From Muraenolepis orangiensis (lineage: Eukaryota > Chordata > Actinopteri > Gadiformes > Muraenolepididae), in NCBI GenBank assembly GCA_027704905.1, contig CM051002.1:17258402-17322401 (forward strand): a stretch of 64,000 bases of DNA, given 5' to 3'. How positions within the stretch are numbered: position 1 is the stretch's first letter; the number at the start of each line of letters is the position of its first letter. Below are positions 43,196-64,000 of this stretch, one piece after another. A program made the translations under genes and the position numbers. The notes below the pieces were generated by a model. It ran no database searches, was not told the DNA's origin, and was given only the letters and a program-made list of their open reading frames with translations.

Positions 43196-43425
43196 GGTGG
43201 TGGAGAGGAGGGAGGAAGAGGGGAAGAGGAGAGAAGGGGGTAGGAGAAGAGGAGGAGAGAAGGGGGTAGGAGAAGAGAGGAGGAGAGAAGGGGGTAGGAG
43301 AAGAGGGGGGGGGTGAAGAGGAGGGGGGGGGCTATGAGCTATGGAGGGGGTGGGGCTGTGAGCTATGGAGGGGTGGGGCTATGGAGGGGGTGGGGCTATG
43401 CGCTATGGAGGGGGTGCGGCTATGC
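43196..43425. repeat. Purine-rich GGAGAGAAGGGGGTAGGAGA and GGGGTGGGGCTATG minisatellites
   Basis: Three to four copies of the first unit and about six of the second, strongly G-biased on plus, with several G-runs that could form quadruplexes. Confidence 0.8.
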
Positions 43426-43578
43426 ATGAAGTTGGGATTGTGCTCCGGGCTCCTGTCCTCTGAAGCAGCTCATCTATGTTGTTGTGCAACCTAGCAAAGC
43501 ACACACACTAACCTCAAGGTTAGTTCTGCAAGGGGTACAGAAGAGGCCCTTGTTCAATCTCCCTTGACAGCTGTGTTG

Positions 43579-43580
<2 letters not shown>

Positions 43581-43637
<57 letters not shown>
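43581..43637. repeat. (CA)n microsatellite
   Basis: Pure 57-bp CA run. Confidence 0.97.
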
Positions 43638-43639
<2 letters not shown>

Positions 43640-45565
43640 CTGGAGTGCACTTCACAGCTAACCGGTTTGGGCCTTGGCTTCTGAACAGAGCAATGCAATG
43701 TTGGCACGGCCCTTTGTTCCCCATGCAGTTGTTGCTCTCTCACGTGTCTCTTAAAACGAGGCCTGGTTTAACAGCATGTTGGGGCTAAACGGACATCAAA
43801 GTCTCCCTCGCATTTCACCACAATCCACACCATGCCAGGTGACAAAAAGAACCTCAAAAGTAACATGTACTTGTAAATGGGTGTAATATTCCTCACTCTA
43901 ACCACCCGTCTCTTCTTTTCTCCATGCTGTCGGGTAAGAGTTGCCTTAAGTCACCGTGCACGCTCACTCAAGCACACTTAAACCCAAGGATCAGACCCCA
44001 TGAGGCCACCACCTCACCCAATGTTGACGCTTGAGGCGGGGATCTGTAAGTGTGTAATGGGCTATTCACAACGAACACAAAGTTGGACTAGCGGTAGTAA
44101 ACTGTATAAAAAAATAAAATAAATAGTGTCTGCAAAGGTTTCAAATCAACACTGTGTAGAGACTGAGCACTGTAGAAACACCTCAATCAAATCCCCTTCT
44201 GAAAGCTATTCTACTAATTGGTAGAATATCTCCGTAACAAAACAGGAAACCAGGCGTAACTCCGCCCCTCTGTGTTTGGTTTCCGGCTCTGTGCCGCCTC
44301 CCCCCCAGAACATCTGCACTTACATAGGTCTGCCGGATCCAAGATTACACATTATCACGTGACTCCTGATGGCTAAAGCAGAGATTAACCCAGAGTGTTA
44401 ATAAGCCATTATCTGAGTCTGAGCGGTTGTTTGTGGTCGAGTGGCTTTCCCCCTGCTCCAGCGTACAGACACAACACACAACGGAGGGCGTGGCCGTATG
44501 TCGCAATGCTGATCTGCTGTTGATGTCAGGATCACTGTGTTTGTATGTTTGTTGGTGGGGGTGGTGCATAGGGCCATACATTGTTGAAGGAGCCACATCT
44601 CAGCCAGCCAAGGGAGAAGCCTCCCTTGGTTGTTGAGCAGAGGGTTGACGGACGGACGGAGACAGCTGCTGGATCTCCCTCTCCTTTCTACTGCAACCTC
44701 CGTGAGGTTAACTCCAGCCCATGATCATAACTGAGGGAGAGACAGACTGACAGACCGAGAAAGAGAGAGAGGCGTAGAGAGAAAGAGACACAGACAGACA
44801 TACAGCTGGGGAGTACAACTGGTGAACTCCAAGCTGAATTGAGGAAGTTACAATGTAAGGACAGCCTGAATCGCAGGGTTTGCCGTGTGTAATAAGAGGG
44901 GGAGGGGGAGGGGAGGAGAGGTGAGGGGTCGAGGGGGTTGTGGGGGGAGACCAAGGCCCGAGGACGTGTCAAACAGCCTCTCTACACGGACGCCTACGGT
45001 GAGGGCCGTGTTGTCAGCTTTCCCAGGAATGACACAAGAGGAGTTGGCGGAGGGAGGGTGTGCCGGGGTTTACAGACCGGTTGGGTTGGTTTTAGGCGGC
45101 TCATGAGACCAGCGCAAGAGACAACACACACCTTGCAAAATAAAGATTTGCTAGGTTGATACATTCAATTTGAATAATCTCATATGCATTATGTTGACAT
45201 ATCTACTTTTAAATCTGCAACAGAAGATAAACAAGGCAATAAGAATAGGTTGAAAAGAACCTGCTTCTCCCCACAAAGGCATATGACCCCCGACCTCCAG
45301 GAAACCAGTCGGCCCTTCAACAAAGCCCTGTGAGTGGAGGCCATTGTTCCACTTCAGACTACTTTACTAATGGAATTAGGGGAATAGGCAATTAAATTAC
45401 TTGATGTTATGGATTTAGGATTAAATCCTGTTTCACCAAATCAAAGCAATGGGAGTCAGTAAGCACCACTTTCCTTTCACATTTCACATGAAAGGTATCA
45501 AAAAATGTGTTAATTTACATAAATATAAGATTCACTAATTGTTCCAAATGCTTAGATTTTTTTTT

Positions 45566-45571
45566 TTTATT
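45566..45571 (-). terminator. Candidate frmd4b polyadenylation signal
   Basis: AATAAA on minus, 1.48 kb beyond the frmd4b stop codon. If used, the 3' UTR includes a (GA)n run and a minisatellite. Confidence 0.4.
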
Positions 45572-45966
45572 CAACGATGTAATTGTACAAATGACTAAGA
45601 ACCAGCTTAAAAAAAAAGATTGTTTACTATATATTACATGTATCTTTTAAAATGGAAACAAAAATAATGTATTTACAATAGCAACATGTAGTCCATGGAT
45701 ACCAGCATGGACACAAGCTGGTTAGAAAGAACAGGTTTCCTTTACATTGGCCTTTTCTCTTTGTTTCAGTTTTTTTACAGCAGAGTTTCACCTGTGACAC
45801 ACAAAAATAAAATGCACCTGTAAGTAATATTAAAATCCCAGATGGTATTTGGCAGGACTGTGAAATATCACCCAACTGATACTGAAAAAGGCGGGAATAC
45901 TTTTGTAAATGGATCTCAAACTGTCCAAAGTCACACTAGTACACACAGCAGTGCATTAGCTACAGG

Positions 45967-45970
<4 letters not shown>

Positions 45971-46056
<86 letters not shown>
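45971..46056. repeat. (GA)n microsatellite
   Basis: Pure 86-bp GA run in the presumed frmd4b 3' UTR. Confidence 0.97.
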
Positions 46057-46059
<3 letters not shown>

Positions 46060-46354
46060 CATCGTCTCCAGTTAATAATCTCTTTTATCCTTCATTTTAA
46101 AATAGCACCCTGGCAGCCCTCCATTGATCCTTCATACTATCTGTGCAAGAGGCAGACAGCGGGGGGAGACGAGAGTCATGGTTGAAATTGTTACGAGGCT
46201 CATATATATATATATCCAACTTAAAGGGATGATTCCTTGTCCTTAACCTATATATCTATACACACACACACACCCACACACACACACACACACAGACAGA
46301 AGAGAAACCCTGTGTGTAGGTTCAGGAAGTGCAGTCTCCTCCGGTTCCTTAGAC

Positions 46355-46710
46355 TGTCCCACCCGGGGTCCCAGGAGGGGCCTAGACGATGGTCCAGGAG
46401 GGGCCCAGACGAGGGTCCCAGGAGGGGCCTAGACGAGGGTCCAGGAGGGGCCTAGACGAGGGTCCCAGGAGGGGCCTAGACGAGGGTCCCAGGAGGAGCC
46501 TAGACGAGGGTCCCAGGCGAGGGTCCCAGGAGGCCCAGACGAGGGTCCCAGGAGGGGCCTAGACGAGGGTCCCAGGAGGGGCCTAGACGAGGGGCCTAGA
46601 CAAGGGTCCCAGGAGGGGCCCAGATGAGGGTCCCATGAGGGGCCTAGACGAGGGTCCCATGGACGAGGGTCCCAGACGAGGGTCCCAGGAGGGGCCCAGA
46701 CGAGGACTCC
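46355..46710. repeat. 24-bp minisatellite GGGGCCTAGACGAGGGTCCCAGGA
   Basis: About 15 degenerate, partly truncated copies of the unit, lying 350-700 bp past the frmd4b stop codon and probably within its 3' UTR. GGGACCC/GGGTCCC inner symmetry allows fold-back. Confidence 0.9.
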
Positions 46711-47055
46711 ATGCAGCAACACAAGGAGTGCTGTTGATCTACACACACACCCATGGCTCGGCTCCAACACCGTAGAACCACCAACAGCCTGCAGCAGGTT
46801 GTTTGTGTTTGAGTGTGTGAGTGTGAGTGCGTGTGTTATTATATGCGATTTGTTTTGTTAGTTTGCACACACCAAGACCCCGGGGTCAGAATATTCCTTT
46901 TACTCCTTTTGTCTTTAGGTTCATATAAAAAAAAAGAAAGAATGTAAAAAGTATTTCCGTGATTCTTTGGGTGGCTCTTATCCAGAAAAACCGGTAAGTG
47001 CAGTCTTAAGGCACAGCAACGTAAAGTGTGTGAGAGTTCACCGGCAGCGGTCCGG

Positions 47056-60583
<13,528 letters not shown>

Positions 60584-60599
60584 CTGTAGACAGAGCGAG

Positions 60600-60760
60600 A
60601 GAGAGAGAGAGCAGACACACACACACACACACAGGAGCACAGAAAGAGAGAGAGAGAGCAGACACACACACACAGGAGCACAGAAAGAGCGAGAGAGAGC
60701 AGACACACACACACACAGGAGCACAAAGAGAGAGAGAGAGAGAGCAGACACACACAGGGA
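60600..60760. repeat. Compound (GA)n/(CA)n 55-bp higher-order repeat
   Basis: Three to four copies of a block GAGAGAGAGCAGACACACAC...AGGAGCACA(GA)AAGA, immediately upstream (sense of frmd4b) of the exon 60507-60583 acceptor. Confidence 0.85.
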
Positions 60761-61054
60761 GAGGATCACACACTGAGTACACAATGAGTACAGAAGTATA
60801 TGTACACAAAGATGGAGCATGACGTCGTGTTTGCTGAAGTGTGAATGAGTGCACAAATGGGCTTTGACACACACATAGCAGTAAAGAATCACTTTAGCCT
60901 TTACTGCAATAAGGTTTTCAACACACACACAGAGCCATCTATTCTCAAATGAAGACTGGAACAGAGAAAGGTAGTAAAACAGCAAGCTCCTTTTTTTTCT
61001 GGGCTGCAGCTGCAGCACTTTTTAATGAAGCAGACCTCGGAGCTCGGGCTGAAA

Positions 61055-63714
<2,660 letters not shown>

Positions 63715-64000
63715 AGCCTCGGCATGTCTCTCACTTACTCATGTTGACTAGACCAACCCACATTTTGATATATTAAACATACATCTGTCTGCTAATTACC
63801 CAAACCATTTAAAGATGATTACATATGACGCATCGTTCACAATATTAATTTAAATGGAAGAAGTATGTTGCAACAGTCGGTTTCAACATGTCAAAAATAC
63901 ATGACATTTACCATTAACTATTGCTTTTTGTCCCAATGAGCACAGGTTTCTTAACATTTTATAATAATATTAAAGAAATATTTATACAATAGTATATTTA

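Larger units (their letters stand above)
42029..45565. other. Gene-poor interval between hAT no. 2 and frmd4b
   Basis: No exon was recognised on either strand. Human has LMOD3 between ARL6IP5 and FRMD4B; I see no leiomodin sequence here. Contents: a purine-rich GGAGAGAAGGGGGTAGGAGA minisatellite passing into GGGGTGGGGCTATG units (about 43196-43425), a (CA)n run (43581-43637), and short AC/GT simple repeats. Confidence 0.55.

Overview
This is a vertebrate nuclear window, almost certainly from a ray-finned fish. Seven spliced protein genes have GT/AG introns and AATAAA signals. The transposons are types abundant in fish genomes (L2/Rex1-like and other LINEs, hAT elements, Ty3/gypsy, a tRNA-derived SINE). 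Dinucleotide repeats are exceptionally long and dense: (CA)n, (GA)n and (CT)n runs of 100-570 bp. Such density is reminiscent of cod-like fishes, but that is only a guess from repeat density.

Layout, left to right: the 3' half of dennd6a (+, 474-3238); rps23 (-, 4812-7408, complete, 143 aa); atp6ap1l (+, 8464-16259, 3' half secure and 5' part unresolved); a young partial tandem duplication of the atp6ap1l 3' end plus pde12 exon 1 (copies at 17108-18633 and 19694-21798) with a Ty3/gypsy fragment at the junction; pde12 (+, 21232-24140, complete, 594 aa); an arf4-type GTPase tail-to-tail with it (-, 24982-27035, 179 aa); a 9-kb nest of three transposons (28498-37545); arl6ip5 exons 2-3 (+, 37682-38407) with no exon 1 visible; a hAT element with clean ends (39149-42020); a gene-poor stretch; and the C-terminal 870 codons of frmd4b (-, 47056-60583, continuing off the right edge). 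An intron of frmd4b holds a 25-bp minisatellite of about 98 copies that runs into a 1000-N assembly gap.

The gene order combines what are separate human neighbourhoods: PDE12-ARF4-DENND6A and ARL6IP5-FRMD4B (both 3p14) and RPS23-ATP6AP1L (5q14). This supports the names and suggests an ancestral or rearranged linkage. The genes do not form an operon or pathway. They cover membrane traffic (DENND6A Rab GEF, ARF4, ARL6IP5, FRMD4B as a cytohesin/ARF-GEF binder), translation (RPS23), V-ATPase assembly and mitochondrial RNA deadenylation (PDE12).

I found no prokaryote-like or defence system and no clear candidate for a wholly new system. The most informative objects are the three-level transposon nest with intact target-site duplications, a paired empty/filled LINE insertion site created by the pde12 duplication, two uninterrupted hAT transposases, arl6ip5 without its first exon beside a LINE, a perfect 33-bp-arm palindrome, splice sites that abut microsatellites, and coding repeats in frmd4b.
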